Source: Falsiroseomonas ponticola (GTDB lineage Bacteria; Pseudomonadota; Alphaproteobacteria; Acetobacterales; Acetobacteraceae). From it: a stretch of 64,000 bases of DNA. The DNA lies in contig NZ_JAERQN010000010.1 in NCBI RefSeq assembly GCF_016805305.1, forward strand, positions 124,001 through 188,000, written 5' to 3'. The notes beneath the pieces were generated by a model. The model did not search any database. It saw only the letters and a list, made by a program, of their open reading frames with translations, and had not been told where the DNA came from. The position numbers were made by a program, and so were the translations under genes. Within the stretch, counting starts at the first letter, position 1. The number at the start of each line of letters is the position of its first letter. Positions 24,518 to 32,955 of this stretch are shown here, piece by piece.

Positions 24518-24964
24518 TCAGGGGGCGCGCAGCGCCCCGTCCATCCGCGCGCGCCATTCGGCGATGCGGCGCTTGTTCACGCCGAAATCGGAATAGCCGA
24601 TCAGGCTGCGGGAATAGAGGAAGAGGCCGGAGCCGCCGGGCAGGGGCACGATCTGCCCCGCCACGATGTCCGGGAAATTGGCGAAGCGGGTGCGCACCAC
24701 CCATTGCACCTGCCGCCGGTCCGGCCATTCCGCCAGCTTCCAGGTCCGCGCCTCCCCTTCGCCCAGCATGCGCAGCGCGGCCCAGGCGGCTTCCGGGGAG
24801 ACGGGCAGCAGCGGCGTGGTCTCATGCCGCTCCGCCGTGGCGCCGGCGGGGGCGGCCAGGTGGGCGTTGGGGGAGGGGGGCAGGACCAGGCCGTTGAAGT
24901 CGATCGGCTCCGCGGGTGGCAGCCCGGCGGTGCCGCGGCCCATCAGCAGGGAGAGGGTGCTCAT
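24518..24964 (-). CDS. DUF1499 family protein
   Basis: A 148-residue protein matching DUF1499: the segment RTWKLAEWPDRRQVQWVVRT, FANFPDIVAGQIVPLPGG and the diagnostic ending SRSLIGYSDFGVNKRRIAEW. The usual form in proteobacteria is similar in length. Function is unknown. No clear signal peptide is present, though the N-terminus is mildly hydrophobic. Its start overlaps the stop of the DUF3253 gene (ATGA), indicating coupled translation within the operon. Confidence 0.82.
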   Translation of the reverse strand: MSTLSLLMGRGTAGLPPAEPIDFNGLVLPPSPNAHLAAPAGATAERHETTPLLPVSPEAAWAALRMLGEGEARTWKLAEWPDRRQVQWVVRTRFANFPDIVAGQIVPLPGGSGLFLYSRSLIGYSDFGVNKRRIAEWRARMDGALRAP

Positions 24965-25221
24965 GATGCGGACTTTCGCAGGCGGATGACGCCACGGATC
25001 TCCGCGGCGGGATCGACGGGCTTGCCCTTGCGCAGGATCTCCACCTGGCCGGAGCGCGCCAGGCGGATGGCGGCGGCGCGGACCGGGCCCATCAGGCGGC
25101 GCCAGGCATCCTCCTCCGGCGCCAGGGCGCGCGCGACCTCGCTCGGGCAGATGCTCTTCTCCGGGCCGCGTTCGGCGGTCTGGCGGAGGATCTCGGCCTC
25201 CAGCGCCTCGGTCGCCGTCAT
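24961..25221 (-). CDS. DUF3253 family small protein
   Basis: An 86-residue, mostly helical protein matching DUF3253, a winged-helix-like family of unknown function. Typical stretches: LEAEILRQTAERGPEKSICP, SEVARALAP and LMGPVRAAAIRLARSG followed by VEILRKGKPVDP. The ATG at 25221 overlaps the stop of the PNPOx-like gene and its own stop overlaps the DUF1499 start, so it sits in a chain of translationally coupled genes. The small wing-like C-terminus would allow DNA binding, but that is speculative. Confidence 0.8.
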   Translation of the reverse strand: MTATEALEAEILRQTAERGPEKSICPSEVARALAPEEDAWRRLMGPVRAAAIRLARSGQVEILRKGKPVDPAAEIRGVIRLRKSAS

Positions 25222-25814
25222 GGCACGAGCCAGGTGGCGGCGAGGGTGCCGGCCGCGTCCCAGTCGAAGCGCGCGCGGCGATGGCCGCTGGCGGCGAGGT
25301 GGAGGGATTCGAGGCGGTCGAGGTGCAGGATCACCACGCAGAAATGCGGCCGGCCCGCCGCGCTGTCCAGCGGCGCGGCGGGGGGTGCCGGCACGGGCTG
25401 GCCGGGGGCGGGCTGGATCGCGTAGCACATGCGGCTGAAATCGCGGCTGGTGGCCCAGGCTTCCCCGGCCACGGCATCGTCCCGGTGCAGCGTGGCGCGG
25501 CCGGACAGGCGGAGCTGGAGCTGCGCGCCGGCATCGTAGAAGAGCAGCGCCGCGCGGGGCTCGGCCGCGAGTTCCGCCACCTTGCCCGCGCGCGCATCGG
25601 TGTGCAGCCGCAGCCTTCGGGCCGCGGGATCCAGCCCGCGCAGCACCACGGTGCGGGATTGCGGCGCGCCATCGAGGCCGATGGTCGCCAGCGCCGGGGT
25701 GTGGAAGGGATGCCGGCGATCCGCCACGCCGCGCGCGACCAGGGCGAAGGCCCAGGCCAGCGTGTCATCGAGCGTGGCGGGTGCGGCCGGGCGGTCCGCG
25801 CCGCCGCGGCTCAT
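25218..25814 (-). CDS. Pyridoxamine 5'-phosphate oxidase-like FMN-binding protein
   Basis: A 198-residue split-barrel flavoprotein of the Alr4036/PNPOx-like type. Recognisable: a HPFHTPALATIGLDGAPQSR strand pair, TVVLRGLDPAARRLRLHTDA, RAGKVAEL and a late LESLHLAASGHRRARF with the Trp-containing end (FDWDAAGTLAATWLVP). It resembles oxidoreductases using FMN and possibly coenzyme F420 or heme-related substrates; it is too divergent to call PdxH. It overlaps both neighbours by four bases in the operon. Confidence 0.82.
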   Translation of the reverse strand: MSRGGADRPAAPATLDDTLAWAFALVARGVADRRHPFHTPALATIGLDGAPQSRTVVLRGLDPAARRLRLHTDARAGKVAELAAEPRAALLFYDAGAQLQLRLSGRATLHRDDAVAGEAWATSRDFSRMCYAIQPAPGQPVPAPPAAPLDSAAGRPHFCVVILHLDRLESLHLAASGHRRARFDWDAAGTLAATWLVP

Positions 25815-26788
25815 TGCCTCCGGATCGCGGCGGCCAGCGCCGCGCCGCTATCGACCGCGGCCTCCGCCCGGGCGGCGATTGCCCAATCCCCGCCGGCGCC
25901 GAGGCCGGTGGCGGGGTCCCAGAGGCAGGGGGCGCCGAGCGGCGTTTCCACCAGCGCGTAGCGCCAGCGATGCGCCAGGCAGATCAGCGGCGGCGGCAGG
26001 GGCTGGCCGACCAGCTTCTCCAGCGCATCGCGCAGCATCTTCGCCACCACCACCGGGCGGCGTTCCAGGTGTTCGCGGGACCAGGCGGGGCCGGCCTGGA
26101 CCACCCAGTTCTCCTGCTCCGCATTGCGGCCGGGCTTGGAACTGTCCCGCGCCGCCCAGCCGATGGGCCCGCCGGTCAGGCGCAGCGTATCGGGCAGGGG
26201 CAGGCGGGTCGGGAAGGCGATCATCAGCGTCCAGCACGGCGCCATGACGACGCCTTCCAGCACATGCGCCAGGTGCGGCGCGGGGCCGGCCAGCAGCGGC
26301 ACGGCCTGGGGCGCGGGGATGGCGAGGGCGACGGCATCGAAGGGCCCGTCCTCCTGCGGCGGGACATCGGGGGCGGGGGCGCCGGGCGTGATCAGCGCGG
26401 CATCGTGGTGGCGCAGCGTCCAGGCGCCGGGGCGGCCGGCGATCTCCACCACATGGCGGTTCACCACGATGTCGAGCCCATCGGCCAGGCCGCGGCAGAT
26501 GCTGGCCATGTTGGGCTGGCCGACGCGGCGGGTGACGTCCGGCCAGGTCTGCGCGCGCGTGGCATCCAGCACCGCGGCGAAATGGGCGCCCTTCGCGGTC
26601 AGGTACTGGGCGCCGTGGTCGAAGGAGTGGTTGACACCCTCGACCTCCACCCGCCTGGTCGCCATGCGGCCGCCGGGGCGGCGGCTCTTCTCGAACAGGC
26701 GCACGCGCGCGCCATGGGCTTCGAGGGTCTTGGCGCAGGCCATGCCCGCAAGGCCGGCGCCGACGATCGCGATGTTCTGAGGGACCAT
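25811..26788 (-). CDS. NAD(P)/FAD-dependent oxidoreductase (renalase-like)
   Basis: A 325-residue flavoprotein starting with a Rossmann dinucleotide fold IAIVGAGLAGMACAKTLEAH, an acidic-ribose site LFEKSRRPGGRMATRR and FDHGAQYLTAKG, all typical of renalase-like amine oxidases. The family oxidises amines or dihydronicotinamide isomers with O2; the bacterial substrate here is unknown. It is the first gene of the operon renalase-like, PNPOx-like, DUF3253, DUF1499, SbmA-like ABC transporter, with ATGA overlaps between the first four. No strong ribosome-binding site precedes the ATG. Confidence 0.85.
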   Translation of the reverse strand: MVPQNIAIVGAGLAGMACAKTLEAHGARVRLFEKSRRPGGRMATRRVEVEGVNHSFDHGAQYLTAKGAHFAAVLDATRAQTWPDVTRRVGQPNMASICRGLADGLDIVVNRHVVEIAGRPGAWTLRHHDAALITPGAPAPDVPPQEDGPFDAVALAIPAPQAVPLLAGPAPHLAHVLEGVVMAPCWTLMIAFPTRLPLPDTLRLTGGPIGWAARDSSKPGRNAEQENWVVQAGPAWSREHLERRPVVVAKMLRDALEKLVGQPLPPPLICLAHRWRYALVETPLGAPCLWDPATGLGAGGDWAIAARAEAAVDSGAALAAAIRRQ

Positions 26789-27092
26789 GCCTGCGTGTAT
26801 GGCGTGGCCGGAGCCGGAGGCAAGGGGCCGTCAAGGGGGGTGGGCGCCCAGCGCCCCGAATCCTGGGGCATCGGCCCCGGCGGGGCCGACCCGCCTTCCT
26901 GGCGTGGGTCGCCGCGACTCCATCGGGCGGGTTTGTTGACCGCTTGTTAATCACCTCCCACTGAATGAGCAGATGGTTGGTGCTTTCGCGCCACAGCCCC
27001 CTCCCGGCCGGGTGCCTCACGCAGTCGTGGCACCGCCCGGCCATCCCGCGCGCCGATCGCGGCGCTAGGTTGCGTGTGGAAAAGGGGACGCC
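26789..27092. other. Divergent intergenic region
   Basis: About 300 bp without a gene separate the renalase-like operon (minus) from the receiver-domain gene (plus); both promoters should be here. A hairpin TCGGCCCC-GGC-GGGGCCGA sits at 26871-26889. A locally AT-richer patch around 26930-26980 (with TTGTTGACC and TTGTTAATCA) is the likeliest promoter zone for the receiver gene. I see no convincing RNA gene. Confidence 0.6.
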
Positions 27093-27464
27093 ATGGCATC
27101 GGCCCGGCACGTTCTGCTCGTCGAGGATGACCCGCTGGTCCGCATGACCCTGGTGGAGGGGCTGTCGGATTCGGGGTTCGAGGTGCTGGAGGCGGAGGAC
27201 GCCGAGATGGCGCTGCGCGTCCTGGCGCACCACCCCGAGATCGCGCTGCTGCTGACGGACATCAACCTGCCGGGCGCGGATGGCTTCGCGCTGGCGCGGG
27301 CGGCGCGGGTGCTGCGGCCGGACCTGCCGGTGGTCTATGCCTCCGGCCGGTTGCGCCAGGCGGAGCCGGGGCGCGGCCTGGCGGGCGCGCCCTTCCTGGC
27401 CAAGCCCTTCAGCGTGGCCTGCGCCGCGGCGACCATCGCCGGCGCCATGCGGGCTTCGAACTAG
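27093..27464 (+). CDS. Single-domain response regulator (CheY-like receiver)
   Basis: A 123-residue stand-alone receiver domain. Acidic pocket VEDD (about residues 10-13), phospho-acceptor Asp56 in LLLTDINLPG, switch Ser/Thr region VVYASGRL and Lys104 in FLAKPF. There is no output domain, so it must act through protein contact or as a phosphate relay to or from a kinase elsewhere; its closest relatives are often the C-terminal receivers of hybrid kinases. Its stop overlaps the convergent pcaB stop (CTAG shared). Confidence 0.9.
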   Translation: MASARHVLLVEDDPLVRMTLVEGLSDSGFEVLEAEDAEMALRVLAHHPEIALLLTDINLPGADGFALARAARVLRPDLPVVYASGRLRQAEPGRGLAGAPFLAKPFSVACAAATIAGAMRASN

Positions 27465-28807
27465 CCCGCCCGGGCCAGCACCGCGTCGATGAAGCCCTGG
27501 GTGGCGCCGAGATAGCCGGCGGGGTCGGTCAGCCGGGCGATGCCGGGCTGGTCCAGGTGGTCCGTCACGCGCGGATCGCGGGCGAGGGCGGTGTCCAGCG
27601 TCACGCCCTCCGCCAGCGCCACGTCGCAGGCGTGGTGGACCACGTCATGCGCCACGCCGCGGCCGAGCAGGGGGGCGAGGCCCATCATCACCGCCTCCGC
27701 CACGATCAGCCCGCCGGAGGCATCGAGGTTGCGGCGCATGCGGGCGCCGTCCACGACCAGCCCCTCCGCGATCAGCAGCGCCTGGGCCATGGCGCCGTGC
27801 GCGTGCAGGAAGATGGGGGCCAGGGCCAGCTGCTCGATCTGCATGGGGCCGGCGCCGCGTTCATGGTCATGCGCCATGGCGCCCAGCACCTGCGGCACCA
27901 GCGCCTGGGCGGCGCGGGCCTGGGCGATGACGTATTCGCAGGCGATGGGGTTGCGCTTCTGCGGCATGGTGGAGGAGCCGCCGCGGCCGGGGGCGGCGGG
28001 TTCGCTGGCCTCCGAGACCTCCGACTGCATCAGCAGCATCACGTCGGTGGCGGGCTTCGCCAGCACGCCGCAGAGCATGCCGAGCCAGCAGGCGGCTTCC
28101 GCCGTGCCATCGCGCACCACATGCCAGGGGATGGCGGGCAGGGCGAGGTCGAGTTCCTTCGCCAGTTCCGCCGCGCAGGCCTGGCCCTTGTCGCCGAGCG
28201 AGGCGAGGGTGCCGACGGCGCCGCCGAATTGCAGCTTGAGGATGCGGGGCAGGGCCTGGGCCAGGCGTTCGCGCATGGTGACCAGCGGGTCGAGCCAGAG
28301 CGCGGCCTTGTAGCCGAAGGTGATGGGCAGGGCCTGCTGCGCATGGGTGCGCCCGGCCATGACGGTGTGGCGATGCGCGCGTGCCAGCTTCGCGAAGGCG
28401 GCGATGAGGCGATCGAGGTCGGCGGCGATCAGCGCGAAGGCGTCGCGCATCTGCAGCACCAGGGCGGTGTCCACGATGTCCTGCGTCGTGGTGCCCCAAT
28501 GCGTCCAGCGGCCGGCATCGGGGCCGGCGGCGGCGCTGAGCTGCTTGACCAGGCCGACCACGGGGAAGCCGGTGTTGCGGGTGGCGGCGGCGAGCGCGGA
28601 GATGTCGAGGATCTCGACGCGCGCGGCGGCGGTGATGGCGGCGGCGGCCTCCGCCGGGATCATGCCGAGGCGGGACTGCGCGCGGGCGAGGGCGGCTTCG
28701 GTGTCCAGCATGCGCTGGAGGAAGGCGCGTTCCCCCATGGCGGCGCGCATCGCGTCGGTGCCGTAGACGGCGCCGAAGACGGGGCCATCGGCGGGGGAGA
28801 CGGTCAT
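27461..28807 (-). CDS. pcaB: 3-carboxy-cis,cis-muconate cycloisomerase
   Basis: A 448-residue fumarase/aspartase-superfamily enzyme. The signature GGSSTMPQKRNPIACEYVIA is at about residue 275, and THWGTTTQDIVDTALVLQMR plus GRTHAQQALPITFGYK are the other two conserved regions. It carries out the second step of protocatechuate ortho-cleavage, making 4-carboxymuconolactone. Last gene of the pca cluster, 75 bp after pcaG with an intervening hairpin. The normal PcaB length supports a full gene. Confidence 0.94.
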   Translation of the reverse strand: MTVSPADGPVFGAVYGTDAMRAAMGERAFLQRMLDTEAALARAQSRLGMIPAEAAAAITAAARVEILDISALAAATRNTGFPVVGLVKQLSAAAGPDAGRWTHWGTTTQDIVDTALVLQMRDAFALIAADLDRLIAAFAKLARAHRHTVMAGRTHAQQALPITFGYKAALWLDPLVTMRERLAQALPRILKLQFGGAVGTLASLGDKGQACAAELAKELDLALPAIPWHVVRDGTAEAACWLGMLCGVLAKPATDVMLLMQSEVSEASEPAAPGRGGSSTMPQKRNPIACEYVIAQARAAQALVPQVLGAMAHDHERGAGPMQIEQLALAPIFLHAHGAMAQALLIAEGLVVDGARMRRNLDASGGLIVAEAVMMGLAPLLGRGVAHDVVHHACDVALAEGVTLDTALARDPRVTDHLDQPGIARLTDPAGYLGATQGFIDAVLARAG

Positions 28808-28854
28808 GGGGAGTGCTCCGGTTGGGGGCGGAGCGCGTGACCCCCACCCCGACC

Positions 28855-28876
28855 CTCCCCCGCAAGCGCGGGGGAG
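28855..28876. other. Intercistronic hairpin between pcaG and pcaB
   Basis: CTCCCCCGC pairs with GCGGGGGAG across an AAGC loop. It lies in the widest gap of the pca cluster and could reduce or stabilise pcaB message. No T-run follows. Confidence 0.6.
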
Positions 28877-28882
28877 GTAGCC

Positions 28883-29425
28883 TCAGACGTCGAGGAAGAC
28901 GGTCTCGCCCTCGCCCTGGAGGACGATGTCCAGGGTCCAGACGCCGGCGCCGGCGGGCTTCGCGACCAGCGTCGCGCGGCGGGCGGGGTCTTCCACCATC
29001 GTCAGGACCGGGTCGGTGGCGTTGAGCGACTCGCCCTCGAAATAGGCGCGCGTCACGACATGCTTCATCAGCCCGCGCGCGAAGAGCGTGACGGTGATGT
29101 GCGGCGCCTGGGTGGCGTTGCCGAGGCCGGGGACGGGGCCGGGCTTCAGCGTGGTGAAGCGGTAGCGGCCCTCGGCATCGGTGGCGCAGCGGCCGAAGCC
29201 GTGGAAGCCGCCCTCATAGGCGCCGTCGGGGCCGGCCTGCCAGATCTCCACCAGCCCATCGACGACGGGCGCGCCATCGCCATCGGTGATGCGGCCGGTC
29301 AGCGTGATCCGTTCGCCTTCGGCGCCCGCATTCGGGCCATCGGCCCGGAGCAGGTCGGCCCATTCCGGGAAATCGATCATGTGCCAGTAGGGGCCGGCGG
29401 TCTGGTGCGCGGTCGCGGGTGTCAT
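28883..29425 (-). CDS. pcaG: Protocatechuate 3,4-dioxygenase alpha subunit
   Basis: A 180-residue structural subunit of the intradiol dioxygenase that opens protocatechuate between its hydroxyls. Family residues: TAHQTAGPYWHM, VVDGLVEIWQAGPDGAYEGG and HITVTLFARGLMKHVVTRAY. It lacks the Tyr/His iron ligand set, which resides in PcaH. ATG at 29425 is taken because the frame upstream is open but runs into pcaH and is not coding. It follows pcaH after a 14-bp gap. Confidence 0.93.
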   Translation of the reverse strand: MTPATAHQTAGPYWHMIDFPEWADLLRADGPNAGAEGERITLTGRITDGDGAPVVDGLVEIWQAGPDGAYEGGFHGFGRCATDAEGRYRFTTLKPGPVPGLGNATQAPHITVTLFARGLMKHVVTRAYFEGESLNATDPVLTMVEDPARRATLVAKPAGAGVWTLDIVLQGEGETVFLDV

Positions 29426-29439
29426 GGCGCTTGCCCCCC

Positions 29440-30144
29440 TCAGGCGTTCTCGAAGGGCGTCGCGTCGCGGCCCCGCAGCACGATGTCGAAGCGGTAGCCG
29501 AGCGCCCATTCGGGCTTCGTCACCTCGAGGTCGAAGGTGGAGACCAGGCGGTTGCGCGCGGCCTCATCCGCCGTGGTGTTGAAGATGGGGTCGAGCGCCA
29601 GCAGCGGATCGCCCGGGAAGTACATCTGGGTGATCATGCGCTGCGCCCAGCCCGCGCCATGCAGGCCGAAATGGATGTGGATGGGCCGCCAGGCGTTCCA
29701 GTGGTTCCGCCAGGGATAGGCGCCGGGCTTGATGCTGGTGAAGGAATAGCGGCCCTCGCTATCCGTGAAGATGCGGGCGCGGCCTTCGAAATTGGGGTCG
29801 AGCGGCGCGTCATGCTGGTCCCGCGGGTGGTGGTAGCGGCCCGAGGCATTGGCCTGCCAGACCTCCACCATGGTGTTGGCGCAGGGGCGGCCATCCTCAT
29901 CCGTCACGCGGCCGGCGACGATGATGCGCTCGCCGAGGGCTCCCTTGCCGCCCACCTGGCTCATATCGGCCTGGGTGGCGTAGAAGCGCTGGTCGAAGCG
30001 CGGCGCGCTGGTCTCGGTCAGCGTATGCGGCACGCGCAGCAGCGCCTGCTTCGGGTGGCGCTTGTGGGTGCTGCCATAGGACGGGGCGTCATAGGGCGGC
30101 TGGGTCGCCGGGTCGGGCCGGCGGTAGGGGATCGGGTCGCTCAT
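29440..30144 (-). CDS. pcaH: Protocatechuate 3,4-dioxygenase beta subunit
   Basis: A 234-residue catalytic subunit with non-haem Fe(III). Expected ligands are present: Tyr104 in ASGRYHHPRDQHDAP, Tyr143 in PGAYPWRNHWNAWRP and the two His of IHIHF (His156, His158). It oxidises protocatechuate to 3-carboxy-cis,cis-muconate with PcaG. Its ATG overlaps the stop of the upstream pcaDC gene by one base (TGATG). N-terminal ~50 residues are a typical PcaH arm. Confidence 0.95.
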   Translation of the reverse strand: MSDPIPYRRPDPATQPPYDAPSYGSTHKRHPKQALLRVPHTLTETSAPRFDQRFYATQADMSQVGGKGALGERIIVAGRVTDEDGRPCANTMVEVWQANASGRYHHPRDQHDAPLDPNFEGRARIFTDSEGRYSFTSIKPGAYPWRNHWNAWRPIHIHFGLHGAGWAQRMITQMYFPGDPLLALDPIFNTTADEAARNRLVSTFDLEVTKPEWALGYRFDIVLRGRDATPFENA

Positions 30145-31283
30145 CACCCTTCCTTGAGGACGTTCTTGGCGATCTTAAACGCGGAATTGGCCGTTGGCAC
30201 CCCGGCATAGGCGCCGACCTGCAGCAGCACCTCCCCGATCTCCTCCGGCGTCACGCCGGTGTTGCGGGTGGCGCGCACATGCAGCTCGAACTCCTCATGC
30301 CGTCCCAGCGCCGCCATCATGCCGAGGCAGAGCAGGCTGCGGGTGTGGCGCGGCAGGCCGGGGCGGGTCCAGACGCCGCCCCAGACATTGGCGGTGATCC
30401 ATTCCTGGAAGGCGGCATCGAGCGGCGTGATGTTGGCGCTGGCGCGGGCCACATGCGCCTCCCCCAGCACCGACTTGCGGATGGCGAGGCCGGCATCGTA
30501 GCCGGGCGCGGGGGCGAAGGCGGCGAAGTGGCCGAGGATGGCGGCGGTGGTGTCGGCCTCACGCTCGAAGGTCGGCAGGTGGCCGCCTTCGGGGATCTCG
30601 ACATAGCGGCTGCCGGGGATGGCGGCCTGGATGGCGCGGGACATCTCGGGCGGCGTCGCGATGTCCATGGTGCCGCAGGCGATGGTGGTGGGGCAGGTGA
30701 TCCTGCCGGCCACGTCGGCGGCGCGCGCATCGCGCAGCGCGGCGGCGGAGCCGGCATAGCCGCGGCGATCCGTGCGCAGCAGCATCTGGCGCAGGCCCTG
30801 GGAAGAGGCGAGGGAGGGATCGACCACCCAGCGCGGCATCACGACCTCCACCAGCGCCTGGGTGCCGACCTTCAGCACCGCGTCGATGCGATCCTGCCAG
30901 GCCTGGGGCGGCGGGAATTCCAGCGCGGTGTCCATCAGGATGAGCGAGGCGACGCGATCCGGCGCCAGCACCGCGAGTTCCATCGCGATGCGCCCGCCGA
31001 TGGACAGGCCCAGCACATGCGCCTGCCGGATGCCGAGCGAATCGAGCAGCGCGACGGCATCGCGCGCATGCAGCGCCATGGAGTAGTCGCCATCGGTGAC
31101 GCCGGACATGCCGTGGCCGCGCATGTCCATGCGGATGACGCGGTAGTGGCGCGACAGCGTCGCGGCCTGCGGATCGAAGACGTGCAGCGACGTGCCGATC
31201 GAATGCAGCATGAGGAGGGGCGGCGCTTCCGCCGGACCCTCCACCACCGCATGCACCACGATGTCCCCGAGTTGCAGAAACAT
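30144..31283 (-). CDS. pcaDC: Bifunctional 3-oxoadipate enol-lactonase / 4-carboxymuconolactone decarboxylase
   Basis: A 379-residue fusion. Residues 1-260 are an alpha/beta hydrolase with nucleophile Ser94 in LGLSIGGR, matching PcaD (enol-lactone hydrolysis to beta-ketoadipate). Residues about 265-379 are a carboxymuconolactone decarboxylase domain (RHTRSLLCLGMMAALGRHEE, then HVRATRNTGVTPEEIGEVLL), matching PcaC. This PcaL-type fusion joins consecutive steps. It is followed at once by pcaH (overlapping stop/start) and lies 101 bp after pcaF. Both halves seem complete. Confidence 0.94.
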   Translation of the reverse strand: MFLQLGDIVVHAVVEGPAEAPPLLMLHSIGTSLHVFDPQAATLSRHYRVIRMDMRGHGMSGVTDGDYSMALHARDAVALLDSLGIRQAHVLGLSIGGRIAMELAVLAPDRVASLILMDTALEFPPPQAWQDRIDAVLKVGTQALVEVVMPRWVVDPSLASSQGLRQMLLRTDRRGYAGSAAALRDARAADVAGRITCPTTIACGTMDIATPPEMSRAIQAAIPGSRYVEIPEGGHLPTFEREADTTAAILGHFAAFAPAPGYDAGLAIRKSVLGEAHVARASANITPLDAAFQEWITANVWGGVWTRPGLPRHTRSLLCLGMMAALGRHEEFELHVRATRNTGVTPEEIGEVLLQVGAYAGVPTANSAFKIAKNVLKEG

Positions 31284-31384
31284 CCTGTTCCCCCGCCCTG
31301 CCCTGACCCGTGCGTATCACTTCGTTGCGCGGGACGGGAGAGACCTGGGGGGTAGTTCCAGACCCGTTTTGAATTCGTCGAGTG

Positions 31385-32593
31385 TCAGACGCGCTCCAGC
31401 ACCATCGCGATGCCCTGGCCGACGCCGATGCACATCGTCACCAACGCGTAGCGCTGCTGGCGATGATGCAGTTCCGCAACCGCGGTCTGCACCAGGCGCG
31501 CGCCGCTCATCCCCAGCGGGTGGCCGAGTGCGATCGCACCACCGTTCGGATTCACGAATTCGGCATCATCGGGCAGGCCGAGGTCGCGCGTGACGGCGAG
31601 CGCCTGCGCGGCGAAGGCTTCGTTCAATTCGATCACGGCGATGTCGGAAAGCGAGAGCCCCGCCTTGGCGAGAACCTTGCGCACCGCGGGCGCGGGGCCG
31701 AAGCCCATGATGCGCGGCGCGACGCCGGCCGTGGCCGCCGCGACGACGCGCGCGCGCGGCGTCAGCCCCGACTTCGCCGCCATCGATTCGCTGGCCAGGA
31801 TGATGGCGCAGGCGCCGTCATTGACGCCGGATGCATTGCCCGCGGTGACGCTGCCGCCTTCCTTGCGGAAGGGCGTGCCGAGCTTGGCGAGCGCCTCCAT
31901 CGTCGTGTCGGGGCGGGGATGCTCGTCCCTGTCCACGATGATGGGGTTGCCCTTCCGCTGCGCGATGGAGACGGGGACGATCTCCTCCGCGAAGCGGCCG
32001 CGCGCCATGGCGGCGCCGGCGCGCTGCTGGGAGCGGTAGGCGAAGGCGTCCTGGTCCGCGCGGTTCACGCTGAAATCCTGCGCGACGTTCTCCGCCGTCT
32101 CCGGCATGGAATCGATGCCGTAGGCCGCCTTCATCTTCGCGTTCACGAAGCGCCAGCCGATGGTGGTGTCGTAGATCTCGGCCGCGCGGCCGAAGGCCTC
32201 GGTGGACTTGCCCTGCACGAAGGGGGCGCGGGTCATGCTCTCCACGCCGCCGGCCAGCATCAGCTCGGCCTCGCCGGCCTTGATGGCGCGGGCGGCGATG
32301 CCGACCGCATCCATGCCGGAGCCGCAGAGGCGGTTCACGGTGGCGCCCGGCACGCCTTCCGGCAGCCCGGCCAGCAGCAGGGACATGCGGGCGACGTTGC
32401 GGTTGTCCTCACCCGCCTGGTTGGCGCAGCCGAAGATCACGTCATCCACCGCCGCCCAGTCCACGCCGGCGTTGCGGGCCATCAGCGCCTTCAGCGGCAC
32501 GGCGCCGAGATCGTCCGGGCGGACATCCTTGAGCGCGCCGGCATAGCGGCCGATGGCGGTGCGGGCGGCGTCGCAGATGAAGGCGTCGGCCAT
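31385..32593 (-). CDS. pcaF: 3-oxoadipyl-CoA thiolase
   Basis: A 402-residue thiolase. Active-site Cys in NRLCGSGMDAVGIAARAI, ALGHPLGMSGARLVQTA (His) and the second Cys in CIGVGQGIAMVLE are present. In this setting it cleaves beta-ketoadipyl-CoA to succinyl-CoA and acetyl-CoA, the last pathway step. The ATG at 32593 has GGAGGG upstream; the frame is open further but not coding. pcaIJ, which would make the CoA ester, is absent from the window. The gene leads the pca cluster. Confidence 0.92.
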   Translation of the reverse strand: MADAFICDAARTAIGRYAGALKDVRPDDLGAVPLKALMARNAGVDWAAVDDVIFGCANQAGEDNRNVARMSLLLAGLPEGVPGATVNRLCGSGMDAVGIAARAIKAGEAELMLAGGVESMTRAPFVQGKSTEAFGRAAEIYDTTIGWRFVNAKMKAAYGIDSMPETAENVAQDFSVNRADQDAFAYRSQQRAGAAMARGRFAEEIVPVSIAQRKGNPIIVDRDEHPRPDTTMEALAKLGTPFRKEGGSVTAGNASGVNDGACAIILASESMAAKSGLTPRARVVAAATAGVAPRIMGFGPAPAVRKVLAKAGLSLSDIAVIELNEAFAAQALAVTRDLGLPDDAEFVNPNGGAIALGHPLGMSGARLVQTAVAELHHRQQRYALVTMCIGVGQGIAMVLERV

Positions 32594-32719
32594 GGTGGGG
32601 GTCCCTCCGTTCGTGGCGCGTTGGTGCCGCCGCGGGGCCCTGCCGTCAACCGCGGGAGGGGGCGAACCCTGGCGGTTGCCGCGCGTTCGGGGCGCGATGC
32701 GCATGGAAGGAAGCGGTGG

Positions 32720-32902
32720 ATGAGCGGTTCGACGGAGCGCGGCGGCGGGTCCAACACCAGCGTGCAGCCCGAGCACAAGCCGGACCCGGGCCCGGCCCCG
32801 GTCGGGCCCGCGGTGCATGAGCCGCCGCAGCGCCCGGTGGAGGGGCCGACCGACCCCGGCCCGGCGCCGCCCGGCCCGGCGGTGCATCCGGAGCGGAGCT
32901 AG
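32720..32902 (+). CDS. Small proline-rich protein with internal repeat
   Basis: A 60-residue ORF with a good ribosome-binding site (GGAAGGAAG) ahead of its ATG. The sequence is Pro/Gly-rich and hydrophilic and contains a near repeat: PDPGPAPVGPAVHE and TDPGPAPPGPAVHP, 14 residues each. No signal peptide is evident. Family not recognised; similar short Pro-rich ORFs can be annotated as hypothetical. It is just before the rhodanese gene and divergent from pcaF. Confidence 0.5.
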   Translation: MSGSTERGGGSNTSVQPEHKPDPGPAPVGPAVHEPPQRPVEGPTDPGPAPPGPAVHPERS

Positions 32903-32955
32903 CCCGCCCCGCCGCCCGCGCCCTATCCTCCCCGGCGATCCTGGGGGATGGGGCG

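Noticed and set aside
19744..28876. Several GC-rich hairpins as riboswitches
   Set aside because: They are short, simple stem-loops between genes and lack the conserved junctions of known riboswitch classes.
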